A stretch of DNA of 64,000 nt, taken from assembly GCA_025345505.1 (NCBI GenBank), contig JANVCC010000018.1, forward strand, positions 9,375,710 to 9,439,709, in the 5' to 3' direction. The notes below the pieces were generated by a model. That model did not search any database, was not told the origin of the DNA, and was given only the letters and a program-made list of their open reading frames with translations. The DNA is from Todiramphus chloris collaris. Taxonomy: Eukaryota > Chordata > Aves > Coraciiformes > Alcedinidae. This document shows positions 1-29,400 of the stretch, one piece after another; the first letter of the stretch is position 1; every line of letters begins with the position of its first letter. Both the position numbers and the translations under genes were made by a program.

Positions 1-1268
1 TTTCTGATCTGAAAAGAGTGATATCATTAGATGAACAGACATACAGGAGGGCTTTAAAACAAACTAATTGAGAAGAACAAATACAGAAAAAGAACACTGT
101 TTCTTCATTTTATTTTTTTTTGATGGTTATATTGTTTCACTGGATTTTACAAAGTCAGTGGGTCACAGGGAAAAAACATGAATGAAAAAAGTGTGACAAT
201 TAGTAGGTGACTATGGGATTCTATTCGTGCCTGAAGAATAAGAGCGACAAAATAAAATGAAGAGAATAATTGATCAGTGGCTTTGGTTAAAAGGAAGGGA
301 ATGACAGGAGAGGTCTTTGAGACCAGTCTGGGAAAATATGCTGATACTGAATGCGTATTACAGAGCTTAGATTTTTCTAACACTTCAGACCAAATCTGCT
401 TTTCAGTTTACAGGGTATACGGATGTGAAAAAGTAAAAGATGGAAGGTGATTAATCCTGAGAATCTTAGGGATGGCTCGGGGGGGAAGGAATAAGGTTTT
501 CACTACCTTAAAGCTTAATATCATCTAATTTCCAGTGTAAGAGTTAAGCAGTACGTAAAATAAGCTGGATCTCTTTTGCAGTCTACAGAAACACCATCAA
601 AACATAGTGTCAGTGACCATTTCAGTCCGGGGATGTCAAACTCTAATTTTAGACTGTTTGCCTTGACGCAGAGCATGGGTGTGTCATTTGGCAAAACAAA
701 GATAAACCACATTGGTAATTAGATTTGTGTACTCATGTGCTTGAATAACCAGTATGTTTTACAGCCTTTCCTTTTAAAGCTAGCTCAGGTCTTGAAGTAA
801 TTGGTGAGACTTGTTAGCACACAGACAGCACTACATGAACACAGGTGTACTGCTTGCAGACCTGAGCTGGTGCTCTCACAGTGAGCTGTCATATGGCACT
901 GAATGAGCAGATTTATCAGCGTGGGACCGGGATCTTTTCATTGTTCTCCTTTTTTGTTATCTAGACCATTTCTGAAGGTTCATGGGGAATTGCTGGGCTC
1001 CTGAAACTGTTCTAAGGGCTGTATGTAGACTATGGCTCTTCATTTTAACATCCCTGATTGAAGCAGCTCTGTAAACTGTGACGTCTTAAAGTATTTGTTT
1101 AAATAGCAGACTTTGGAACTTTTAGGGTCATGACATTCCCTCTTTCTGCTGATGCTCTGTCACTTATCCAAAAACTCTTTTTGTCTAGGACAGCATATAA
1201 ATAAAATCTTTTTAAAGAGTTTATCGATGGAAAAATTCACTGAATAAGCAAATATTGCTTTTCTCTAG
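1..1268 (+). other. WDR35: WDR35 intron, 5' part of the window
   Basis: No exon was found here on either strand. The preceding human exon ends just before the GRESG segment, and nothing in this stretch encodes it, so the window opens inside an intron. The 3' end of the intron has a good acceptor (TTTTCTCTAG) at 1268. I see no repeat family that I recognise. Confidence 0.75.
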
Positions 1269-17035
<15,767 letters not shown>

Positions 17036-17650
17036 CAGAGGGTACAGCACCGTTTGTCTCATACCTGTTCTGTCTCCTAAAAACACTCTGTAAAATGTTA
17101 CCCATGTACTGTATTTTAGAACACAACTCAGGTCCTGTAACAGATAGCGCCGCTACTAAAGAAACACTGAAAAAAACCACTGCAGAGAAACGAACCCACC
17201 AGCCAAACAGAAAACCCACAAAGGAAACCTTTGCAGGTTCCATTTATGTAAAGAAACAACTGTGTTAACAGGCTCCATCTTTATTTGGTTTTTTTTTTTT
17301 CAAAGACTTAAGGTAAAAGCATTCTTTTCTAATTAGAAACTGTTTTAAAACCATGTGAATTGAATGTAGCTTCTCTTAATACGTTTTACCCTGAGCAAGC
17401 TCCATTATTTTTGTCATTTCATGGGAATTTACTGAATTTTTTTTTTTTTTTCCAAATCCACCATTTTTTGAAGGAAGTTATTCCCATGTTGAAATAATGC
17501 CAGAGCAGTTGTAATAATAGTATTGTCTAAGTTTTTCTACCAGTTCTACTAGAGCGTGGGCACCCCTTTAGGCAGACACTTGTGCTGTTCTCTTCTGCGA
17601 AGCGCATTTAAAGCCACTGTGCCAATAAAGGGCTTGCAAAGCGTTCAGCG
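17036..17650 (+). other. WDR35: WDR35 3' UTR with poly(A) signal
   Basis: Non-coding sequence follows the WDR35 stop. The first canonical AATAAA in the sense direction is at 17624-17629, followed within 30 bases by a GT-rich stretch (GCGTTCAGCGTTCCGTG), which suggests cleavage near 17640-17650. The inferred UTR is about 0.6 kb and holds two long T tracts (around 17290 and 17440). The CpG island of TTC32 starts almost at the predicted end. Confidence 0.7.
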
Positions 17651-17958
17651 TTCCGTGCCCTCCGTCTGCAGCTGCGGGATAGAGCCGCACTCCTCTCCTC
17701 AGCCCCTTGAGGAACCTTCGAACGGGCATCGGGTAACGGGCTGTTGTCTTTAAGTAGCCCGAAGGGAGCAGCTGACAGCATGGGCACATTTCAGGAGGTG
17801 ACCCGTCACCCCTGTTACACACGAGGGCCGCTGGGCTCTTGCTGGGGTTGAGCCCAGGTTGAGCGTCAGCCTCCGCGCCGGCTCGCAGGGCGGGTGGCGG
17901 CTCTTGCCACAGCCGAGACCGGGTAAGAACAACGCCCAGGTGCTGAATGCTACCTCCG

Positions 17959-18040
17959 TCTGTCTGTCTGTCTGTCTGTCAGTGTCTGCCTGTCTGTCTG
18001 TCTGTCAGTGTCTGCCTGTCTGCCTGTCTGTCAGTGTCTG
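17959..18040. repeat. (TCTG)n microsatellite in the TTC32 promoter region
   Basis: About 80 bases of TGTC/TCTG tetranucleotide units are interrupted by AGTGTCTGCC variants that themselves repeat. The block lies inside the CpG island about 120 bases before the TTC32 start codon, so length changes could sit in the promoter or 5' UTR. Confidence 0.85.
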
Positions 18041-18131
18041 AGCGAGCCCCCGCGCCCCGCGCTGCCCCAGCGAAGCCGCGAGGAGCCCACTGCCGCCCGT
18101 GCCCGTGACCTCACGACGCGCGCGTCCCGTC

Positions 18132-18139
18132 TGACGTCA
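18132..18139. promoter_or_regulatory. Perfect CRE palindrome TGACGTCA
   Basis: TGACGTCA, the full palindromic CREB/ATF site, lies 24 bases before the TTC32 start codon inside the CpG island. Such sites are usually near transcription starts, so the 5' UTR of TTC32 may be short or start here. Confidence 0.7.
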
Positions 18140-18162
18140 GGCGGTGCGGCGGAGGCGCCGCC

Positions 18163-19780
<1,618 letters not shown>

Positions 19781-19927
19781 AAATGCAGCTTGTGGTGCAA
19801 AAATGTTTTGCTAAACACATGATTTTTGTCGTTGACGGATGAAACACGAGATCATTTACATCTGTTATGATCTACTGAAGAAACCTTATTCCTGGATAAA
19901 TAAGTTAAAAATTAATTATGATTGCAA

Positions 19928-19933
19928 AATAAA
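19928..19933 (+). terminator. TTC32: Poly(A) signal AATAAA, likely TTC32
   Basis: AATAAA about 150 bases after the TTC32 stop, followed by a T-rich stretch. A second AATAAA is at 20464-20469 and could serve as a distal site. Confidence 0.6.
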
Positions 19934-20479
19934 CTATTTATATTCTTAGTTTTGAGGAGGAGCATAATGTTAAATCTCTGTGACATACTTGAACAAAAGC
20001 ACTTAAGATGTGGGAAGCTGAGTAACAGCAAATGAATGTACTTCCCTTATTAAAATGGTGTTTCTGCCCTCTCTTCACAGACTGGGAAGAAAACCCAAAC
20101 TATATAAACCATACATACTCAAGATTGGTTCTTCTGAGAAACACGGTGATAATAGTTGTGTTTACCTCCATTTAAGTTCAAATTTGATTTAAGCTAAAAG
20201 TGCTGTTGTTAATTATAAGGAGTTGTCCTTGAGATGCTGTGGATCTCTTCAGAGTGTTTCTGTATTAAGAAGCAAACAGAATGAGATCTCCTGAGGTAAC
20301 ACCATCCGTATTTTGTGTGAGGAAATGTGCTGTGAGAATTCAGTCCTTCGCACCTTCATCCACTCCTAGAGGTAGTTTTACATGAAGTAAACAGGTGGGA
20401 GCAGAGCACACCTAGTTTTTGTAATCCTATTGTAGAAGTATTGATCAGATTAATAACTGAATGAATAAAAATGAACTTT

Positions 20480-23400
20480 TTACCTCATGACTGTCTCTAC
20501 TTTATGGTAGAGAATGTAGTTGGGCTGTTCACAGTAGGAGTCATGGCTTTCTTCTAGCTGAAAAGGTCAGTTGCTTGAAAAATATGTCAAATCCATTGGA
20601 TCAAATTGGCTTCATTTCTCAGATGGTGGGAGGGGCTGTTGCTGAATTCATTAAATCATGGATAAGACACCCTTTCATGGTCATAGCAGTACAAGTTCTA
20701 GTAACAGAAGTACTCTTTGGTTGCCCACGTGAGCATTAGGATCATTTCTATTTGTTTATTTGTTTTAAATAAATTACCCTAATGACAGTTCTTACAGTGA
20801 GTTTCTCTGTGAATGATCCTGGAGCCTACACAGGTACAGGGCTCACTGAAGATGGTGGGACCCTTTGGGTAAGTCACGAGAGTGGAGTTGAGCGTATGAA
20901 CACCTTCCCCAGCAGCCTCTCTGAGATCACTTTCAGCTTTGGCATGAAACTGCAGCAGCCACGGGGAGTAGTAGATTTGGAGCACGGAGCTGAGAAAATA
21001 ATGTATTTTAGCTCTTGTGCTCCTGATGCTTGACATAAGTAATGTTGAAGTTATATAAGTATGATGCATGGTAGCAGGTTGTAACCATTTATGGTTTGGA
21101 AAGCAGGCGGTGATGTCATAACAATGTCTTTTCCCCCCCCCAAAAGTTTTAATTTTGGACTTTTCTGGATATATTGAGCATGTGCTTAGCTTAAATTTTT
21201 CTATCTTCGTGCTCTGTCTCCAAAACAGTGTTGATAATTTAAGGACTTGGCATGTTTCATGCCACCTCAATCTCAAAAATTGAGAAATCCTGCCAGCTCT
21301 TGGTTGATGGTGAGGTGAGCTACAATGTTCCCAGTTTGCTACGCCAGGAAAATGAAAAAGGCAGTGTGAGCAGCTGAATATGACCTGCGAAAGTTAACGT
21401 TAAGAGGAGACACCACAGATGTGGTTCTGCACAGAACACTGTTGAAATTTCAAGATAGAGATAAAAATATTGACAGCAAATAAGTGTTTTGGCAAACAAA
21501 GATGCCAGTATAGTAACAACATCCCTCCTGCTGCCCAGCTGCTGGTGGGGTGGGAGTGTTGCTCAATTGCTTTCAGTGCATTCATCGTTGGCACAGAGCT
21601 GTTCACTGGACTAGGAGCCGTGTTCCAGCAGATCCTCCACAGTATTTCCTTGTCTCTCTCATACAAGGATGAATGGCCACAGTGCATTTCGGCATAGTTT
21701 GGAATTCTCTCAAGGTAATTTGGGCCAGTAAGTTTCTCACACACATTTTCCCCTTTCACGTGCACGCATGAGTCACTTGTCTGGCTTTCTGTCACAGGGC
21801 TACTCAGAAGTTTCAGTCTGAAATTGAATAGTATCATGTGGTGTGTGGTTTTCTATCACTCAGGACTCTTGAAAAGATACAAACCACCATTTGATAGATC
21901 TAAAAGCCAAACTTGGACAACAGGATGTGTTTACCATCTCCCCTTGTCCTGCAAAGTTTCCTGTTAATAATCCTTGAAGAATTAAAAGGTTAACGGAGAG
22001 TAGTAAAAATTCTCTAGTGTTTCCATGTGAAGCTCAGACAACCTCCCAGCTTGCAAAAGGGGCAGGGGTTGTGTGTTCTGGAAGCTTGGCAGAGCATGGG
22101 TACTGTGGCTTTGCTCCATCAGGTTTTAGGGTTTTTCCTGACCAAAAATGCCAACCCCGTGTAGGGTGCTGGGGTCAGTCCCGCCTGCCCCTTCCATTGC
22201 CCTTGCAGAGAGTTTGCTAGTCCAGTCACAGTGCTGTGCCAGGAGGTCCCAACAGGTCCTGCTAATGTGTGTTGATGTCTCTACTCTGGACAGAAATGTT
22301 TCAGACGTGAATAATTCACTGCTGCTTTCCCAAGGTTTTCTGCCTACAAATGGACTCTGCAAAAGCCCTGAACTTTCCGTCAGACAACCTTCAGTGGCAG
22401 CCCCTCTGTTTAATCCTAGCTATGGGCAGCAAGCTCATTTGGCAACAGGTAATAGTGTTCTCACACCACTTGCAGCGTTGCAAGGCCTTTCCTCTGCCTT
22501 TGCAGAAGGGTAGGAAAAGCTGCCACCACCCCAGGTTGGCAGGGCACGGAGCAGTATCAGAAGTGCCTCGTACATATTTAATGGGAGCTGCCGCGTGGGG
22601 AACAAGGAGAGCCGTTCCAAATGGCAAGCTGCAGCACGTTGAGGGGAAAGGCCCGGATCGTCAAGTGGCCAAAATATTTTTCCATGTGCTTTCCCTCTGA
22701 GTGAACAACAGAGGTAGGTCAGTATTACAAAAATGAAAATCTTTGGCTGTTACAACTGAGGACGGCACTGTGTGCTGCCCCATTTGGCAGGTAACCTTGG
22801 TAAAAAGAAAGTAAATTGCTGGTTAAAGGTGCACCATTCAAATTCTGTAGCAAGCTCAGCTGTGTAGGTTGTGCTCTCCCCTGACTATCAGAAAGGGAAG
22901 GGTTTAGAAAGAGGCAAAACCAGTGTTCAAAACCTAAGATTGCTAGTAGAAGAACAGTCCATATTCCTTTGTGTTAGATTATTTTTGGTCTGCCTAATCC
23001 ATTTAGAGAGGCAGAGGCTGGGTCAGTAGAACAGCTTCAGCCTCTGTGGCTTTCATATGTGATGGAATAGCTGGTTGCTTTTTATGAAGAAAAGTTTGCT
23101 GTGACATCAGGGTCAGGGTGGAGGTCCACCTAGCAGTACCTGGTTGTCGTTTGAGTTGAACTCTAGTCTGTTTCAGAAGGTCACTAAGATTCTCCTTGTA
23201 GGATCCCTTTAAGTGTGTGAGCAGGGAGGGACTGGATGCAGTCTACAGCATCGCTTCCCATGGCCCGTGATGGTCAGGTTTTTCATCATTCATGTCTGTG
23301 TGTCATAGAATAACCATGTGGAATGGACTTGAAGGATATCTTCATTTCCCAGGAAGGAGCAGCTAGTCCAGCCCTATCACAGGTACCACAAACGGTAGGC

Positions 23401-25120
23401 TTCAACCTAACTTCTGTTATTATGGAAAAGGATGATTCAAAGTTCAGTGCTTTCTAGGCTTCTACGAGGTCTCGTGTGTGGCTGTATCTGTACATTTAGC
23501 ATATCTTGCACCTTCCTAATTCCTTTTCTCCTCATTGGCTGAATTGTGAAGGCTCATTCAACTATAGTGGTACGACCAGAATGGTTTCTGAAAGCCTAAT
23601 CCAAGCGTTTAAGACCATAGGCCTGAAAACTGCAGCTTGGGACATGAGTTAGGTGCTGAAGTTCCATCTGCAACGCCTGAGAGGAGGGACTAATCAAACC
23701 CAGGAGAACCTAGATGCAGAGCAACACATCATGGAATAGCATGGCTGAGTCACAGCTTGGGAGACACCCTCAAAGCTAAACAATGAATGCCTCACCCTAA
23801 CATGCTTGTGTGATTCAGTGTAAGAAACATATGCCATGAAGAGCAACCAAGGTATAAGAAGGAAACCCAGGATGTGGAATTTGTCTGTCTTGCCTATAAG
23901 AATGTAGGAACTTAAAATGGGAGTGCAGGTCTTTCTCCTAAGGAGAAAGGTCACCTCATCTACGGAGCGGTGGGTGGATGGGTATAGAGTGCTGCTGGAT
24001 GCCTTCATGACTGTCCAGGGCAAAAAGGAATGATCTGAGAGATCCCACACTCTGCATCAAGTTTACCTGCATTTACTCTGCAAGGCTGCAGAGCGAGCAA
24101 ACTTCAGTGATGCGACACTAGACCTGATGCTCACCTATGTGGAAGTAGACAGTGAGGACTGGGAAGAGCTAGCATTCAGTCATCATTAGTTAAACTTCAT
24201 CCCAGTTTACACGTTTCAAAAGGACTCTTCTCAGATTAGCAGAGATAGCAAACTGATGCGTTTGTTACTGTTAACGTTAAAAATGGGGAACATGATTTCT
24301 TGGAAAATATGTGGGAGCAGTAAACTGCTTTGACTGTGCAGTGTTAGCTCTGGACAGTAGAGTGCACTGCTCATGCAGCAGAGAAAGGCATCTCCCAGGC
24401 TGCTGCTGAAGGGGGTCTTGGGATCCCAGCATCCTCCGATTCCTTTTTACAACACTTAGTCCTTCAGTAGCTCCGGCTGTAAGACTGCGTTTATTCAGCG
24501 ATCATCACAGGCATGACTGCAGCTTGGGAATCGTGCCACGTGTACGCGCTGCTGGGCGGGTGTAGCCAGCCATCCTGGGAAGATGGGGGCTGTAGGAGCT
24601 GGGCAAACCCACCGGGGACTGCACTGTGAGCCTGTGTCAGCATCGGGGTGACTGCCCCCCCTTCACTGCTGTTGAACACCTCCTGATGTTGCAGGCACAC
24701 CTTCGCTTACAGCGTAGGCACAGCCTGGAGTGGTTACGAGTGCTCACGTGTCTGGTTTGCCCTTGATCTCTAGACAGTAAAAAGGGTTTTCTGTGGGCAC
24801 AGAAATCCAATACCAGATAAGTTCTCCTTTTCACTCACATTAGTGCATCTGTCTTCTCCCATATTGTAGAGTTAACCTTTTCCATACAGGGGAAGGTGAG
24901 AGGAAAGTGAGGAACTAACAGGTTACCAAAATGGTCGTGTCAATGCAACGTTAAAGACAAAAATCTGCATTTTTGGGGAAAAAAGGTATGCTGTTGTGCT
25001 GCCTGTGGAAAAGGCCCTGAGCAGCAGAGTGCTTGGCTCTTTGAAGCCAGTGTTGGTTCACCAGATGGTTGCTGCTGCACATTAGGAAGGAGATGTTCAT
25101 CACTTACATTACTTGGTGTG
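20480..25120. other. Intergenic region between convergent TTC32 and the ZP gene
   Basis: No coding region is supported here. Open frames of up to 165 codons exist on both strands (for example 20779-21276 on the - strand), but none shows a recognisable family, and none has convincing splice partners. A CR1 fragment is at about 23303-23385. An AATAAA in the - sense at 24490-24495 directly overlaps the stop of a 69-codon open frame (24491-24700, -); this may be chance. Confidence 0.6.
23303..23385 (-). mobile_element. CR1 3'-end fragment
   Basis: The + strand reads CATAGAAT, then TGGAATGGACTTGAAGGATA, and ends CTAGTCCAGCCCTATCACAG. This is the complement of a CR1 3' end (GGTTGGACTAG... CCATTCTATG type). 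It is short and diverged. Confidence 0.6.
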
Positions 25121-26217
25121 TATTTTTATTTGACTTTTCAGATTTGCACTTTACATTCACATGGGAGGATTGACAGGCACTTTATGATATATTATAAGCA
25201 GACATAATCAGGGCTGGGATAATTTTAGTGATCTGCAAGTCCGTATTTCAACGTCTGGAAGAAACAAGAAGTGTTATTTTGCAGCCTTGGGTTATTTTCT
25301 GATAAGTTTTCTTTTGTAGCCTCTCCAGAGAAGCAACAGGTTATAATATTTACTAATCCTGTTAGCAGACTCTTCCTCTTTCCAGTCTTGTGGTGCTGTC
25401 CCGAGTCCCACCATCTGGTCTTATCCAGCAAGGTAGTTCTGATGGTCACTGAAAGAGGTAGTTCTTGTGTCTGATTGCACCGTTCAGAAACCAGGCAGAG
25501 CCTTCAGGTGCTGTTGGGAGATGCATACAGTGAAGTGAGGAGTGGTTCTCTGGGCAGCTCTGGTTCTCCAAGGGCAGATGAAGCTATAGGGTAAATCTTA
25601 ATAGTTTGGAGGATTTGGACCCTTCAAAAGTATTTGGAATGTGGCAGTGATTTGTGCCTTAGTGTTTGTTTCTAAAACTTCAGATTCATTTTCTTTCAGA
25701 CTGGGGGAAGTCCAGTTGAAAACTTGTTGAAATAATACCTGGTTCCAAAACTGCCTGCTACAGTCCCACTCCAACATGCCCTACCCTACTGCTGACATCT
25801 CCGGAGCCATGCCATCTGTGTTTGGCTTGGCAGGTAGCTCTCCTTCTTCCATCTCTTAATGGCTCAAGCTTAGACCAGGAGAGTGCAAACCCTGCCTGTT
25901 CCCTATTTGTTGGCCCAGAACTTACAGTTCTAAGGTCTTGAAGGACAAACACAAGCATTGCTTGTTCCACAAAGAGTGGTGACCTCTGCAGGTCAGTAAG
26001 CAGGGCCCAGTGTTCTTACCAAATGCAGTTTACATGCATCATCTTCGATCTGGATCAACAATCCAGACTGGTCCAGCAAGTACGTAGCCATGGAGACTGG
26101 CTGAATGGTGGCCTGGAAAGGCTGAGAATGAGAAACAAGGTATTTGTGTAGTTTGTGAAGAATCCATGCATGCTGCATGTTAGTGCTAATGTGTAAAAGT
26201 ATGAGCTAAAGGTAATG

Positions 26218-26427
26218 TTACACAGTCCATGTTTGAGGCATTTCAGGCACCAGAACCAGAGGTTCTAAATCCCTTAAAACCATCGGGTCAGGAGCGCTTT
26301 GCAATGGCTCCGTTTCTCCTGAATACCTACCCATCCTCTCCCTGCTTGAGCTGCACTGTCCTCCGCAGGGGCTGCCAGGTAGTATGTTGGTAGGAGAGCA
26401 TGCTGCCACCAAACAGTGCACGTACAC
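26218..26427 (-). CDS. ZPAX: ZPAX terminal exon: end of ZP-C, RMGR site, C-terminus
   Basis: The exon follows TTTTTCTCAG and joins in frame to give [19 protein letters not shown], with four further cysteines (SPCGGQC and others). It then reads [17 protein letters not shown] fits the minimal furin motif RxxR, where egg-coat ZP proteins are normally cut. Read to the stop at 26220-26218, the tail contains [13 protein letters not shown], which resembles an external hydrophobic patch but has no membrane segment. An alternative is splicing at GTATTC (donor 26326-26325) into an exon I could not identify. No AATAAA lies close by; the next in this sense is at 25130-25125. Confidence 0.7.
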   Translation of the reverse strand: MYVHCLVAACSPTNILPGSPCGGQCSSSRERMGRYSGETEPLQSAPDPMVLRDLEPLVLVPEMPQTWTV

Positions 26428-29400
26428 CTGAGAAAAAGAGAAAGGACCACTTGGTCTGTATCAAATCCCACTTTGCAGAGCATCGTTTTGTCTTTTGTCT
26501 GCCTCTTGCAGAAGTTACAGCTGATTACACTTAAGCTTGTCTGAACACTTGCATGTGACACCTTCTAGTTGAACTTGCCTTAAATTTCACATTTGGTGTC
26601 AAAGAAGCCCTCAGGCAGTTTGGTAACTGAGAGGCTGAGACAGGAGAAGTTAAAACCTCATGAGTTGCAGTGAGGCTCTATATCAAAGCTAGGCAGAAAC
26701 CCAATCTAGTGCTAGATGCAGCTGCACACTTAGGAAGCAACACAAGCCAGAATTGCGTCATGTTCATTACTAGCAAGTTCATGAGTTGAACTGCTTAGGA
26801 AAGGCCAAGTCAAAAAATCGTGTGGTTACTTAAGCTGCTCTGGCAGGGGTACTGCCATGGCTCATATCCATGCATGTAATAGAGTCCACTCAACTAGTGC
26901 ACTAGGAGCAAAGTACCCTCAGGCAACTGTCTTGGGGTTCTATTTGTGCTTCGTAGACCTGTTAGAGGAGGACAGAACCTCAAACATGTAAGACTAAACC
27001 TACACGACTCTGTTTCCCTGCCCATTGGGCTGACATCTGAGGAGATGGTTGACTGGCTGGGATAGGTGGGAGACAACAGAGCTGAACTTCATATGGATAT
27101 TATGACATATGAGTTGACTTTTCTGTTCTAGACATATGGAGCTCGAGTGCTACGAATCTGATCCTATAAACAGAATGCTATATAAAAATCATATTGACAT
27201 ACCCAATTCTTTAGTTTACTCCAGCCAGTCCAGTCTCAAGTCACTGAAACTGTGTTGCAGAGCAGATTTGAGAAGAGAGCTAAATCAAAGCTGTGCATCA
27301 GTCAGGCTACTTGTGTTGAATGTTGGATAGGTCTTAAGTCTGCAAGATGTCTAAATTGTCTATTTTTAAAAATATTTCTTAAGAAGTTCAGAGGATAGGG
27401 TCCGTGAGTGGGAGGTGAGCCATTCCCTGTAGTCTCACCTGTTCCAGCCGATGTGCCAGGGTCCTTACTGCTAGCCTTTTGAAATGAGCAGGGTGTCTCA
27501 CCCTGGGGCTAGCAGCTACTGGACAGAACTCTGCAACATACTCGCTGCTGTTAAGCTCACACCTATTTGAGAGAACAGATCAACAGATCTAGAAGAAATT
27601 AGTGCTTTGCTGATGAGCTCGTTGGTCATTCAAATAACTACTTGCCCATCCTCAGTGATGTTCCATCTTGGGGTGCTGCTGAAGTCTAGAGACCCAGTTA
27701 CCCAGCAGTTTTCCAGGAATAACTCAGTGTCAGGGCTCTTGTCTTTCAGCTCCACCTCAAGAAACACAGGCTCCACAGGTTGCTTGAGTATTGCCACATT
27801 GGGCTCATAAAATTCCATGAAAGATTCATCTTGAGAAAACATATGGGGATTTTGTTGTTGTTTAGTTTTATTTAAATTAAAACATGTTTGGAAATTTTCT
27901 GATTTTCTTAGGAGGAGACTTACCTTTGGACACTCTTGAAACCACATTCAGGGCTTGTCTTATCCTTCTGTTCACTGCAGAAAAGGAAATGGTAGCGTGA
28001 TTCTTTAGTAGGAAGCAGGGCACGTTTTAACAAGGGAACTTACAACAGAAAGAATAACAGAAATGTAAAAATGGAGTAAGAGCATCACCTACCTGCAATA
28101 TTTGATCTTGGTATCATCGTACCAGAGCCAAAGGGAGGTGATGTGGATGGATCACCAGCGAAACCACCTAGCACTAGGGTCTCTTTTGCTCGATAATAGC
28201 ACAAGACTGTTAATCTATAATAGGAGAAAGGGTAATTTTTGTGTTCACTTTTACTTTCCAGCAGCTGTACTGAAGTAAGCAGTGTCAGTGAACAGTAGCT
28301 CCTACCTGTAATCTGGATCTCTTGTGATTTTTGGTGTGCTCTGTCCTGGAAGAGTCTCTTTCTCATAAAAGATTTCATTTTCATAAATAATGTGATCACC
28401 TTCAAACTGTGCATATGGGAAGCTCATTAAAAAATTGATCTTCTCAGGAGCTGGGGTAGGGGAACAAAAGAGAAAATGCAGGAGAGACAGAAACTTCCAG
28501 CAGATGTATCTGCTTTGGCCATAGGCTTACCCTTACTGAAGTGCCACAGGTAGTGACATGGAACTTGAAGAAGGCATGTCCTTCATTATACTCTCTAGGC
28601 TTGCAAGAGCTATCCCTTAGTTTGGTTTTACTCATATCAATGGCAGGAACTGTCTTCATTTGGGCAGATACTGTCACGGTACCATCTGGGTGGCATACTG
28701 AGAAAATCAGAGAGTTGGTTATAAATTCAAGGAAAGAAACACAGATCTTTTTATTGATTGGTTGGTTGCATAACTTACTTATAAATGCTGAAGAATTAAA
28801 ACTGCAGCTAATGGAGAACGTCTGTAAGGTCTCCATAGTTCTCACTTTCCTTAGGGCAACATCAAACCTTGCTTTAATTTTCTGAAAGGACACTTCCTGT
28901 GAAGGAGGTGATGGAAGAGGCCTTCTATTAATGCAAATGATCCATATGTACAAAGTTCTGCTCTTCAGTTTGTGCCACTTGAATACTAACAAGTCACAAG
29001 AGTTAAGTCAGTGTGAAAACTCAAGTCTGATGCAACATGGGGGCAGAGTTTTTCTTCTGTGAATTAATTGGCCAATGTCACAGAGATAAATTTTGGCTGA
29101 TTATTGTAGAATAGTTCAGATGTTTATTACAACATCGATTTTCCCCTGCCGTGTCTCAACATTTCTACAAAATGTTCCTTTAAACAAGCTTCTTTCATAA
29201 AAACTATATTGAAATATTGTTTCTGGCTCAGTGCAGATGGGACATTTTGCCTCATCTTACTAAAAATACTGAGGAGTTTGTTTCTGAAGACTTGGTACAT
29301 ATCTTGTAGAGACAACTTAGCGCAGCAGATTACATAATACATGGCATCACCAGAAGGGTCCGTGTTTGATACCTCTTGTCCTACTTGCACTGGCTCAGAG

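Noticed and set aside
20779..21276. 165-codon - open frame between TTC32 and the ZP gene
   Set aside because: The composition looks random (Ser, Thr, His and Cys scattered), there are no splice partners or recognised domains, and the + strand is also partly open.
24491..24834. Possible last exon of the ZP gene (- strand) whose stop overlaps an AATAAA
   Set aside because: No frame continues the ZP-C domain sensibly and no membrane segment is encoded, so I left it out of the gene model.
25993..26178. Possible extra ZP exon after a good TTCTCATTCTCAG acceptor (- strand)
   Set aside because: At the phase set by the preceding exon it hits a stop within about 22 codons and shows no TM or patch motif; only an out-of-phase frame stays open.
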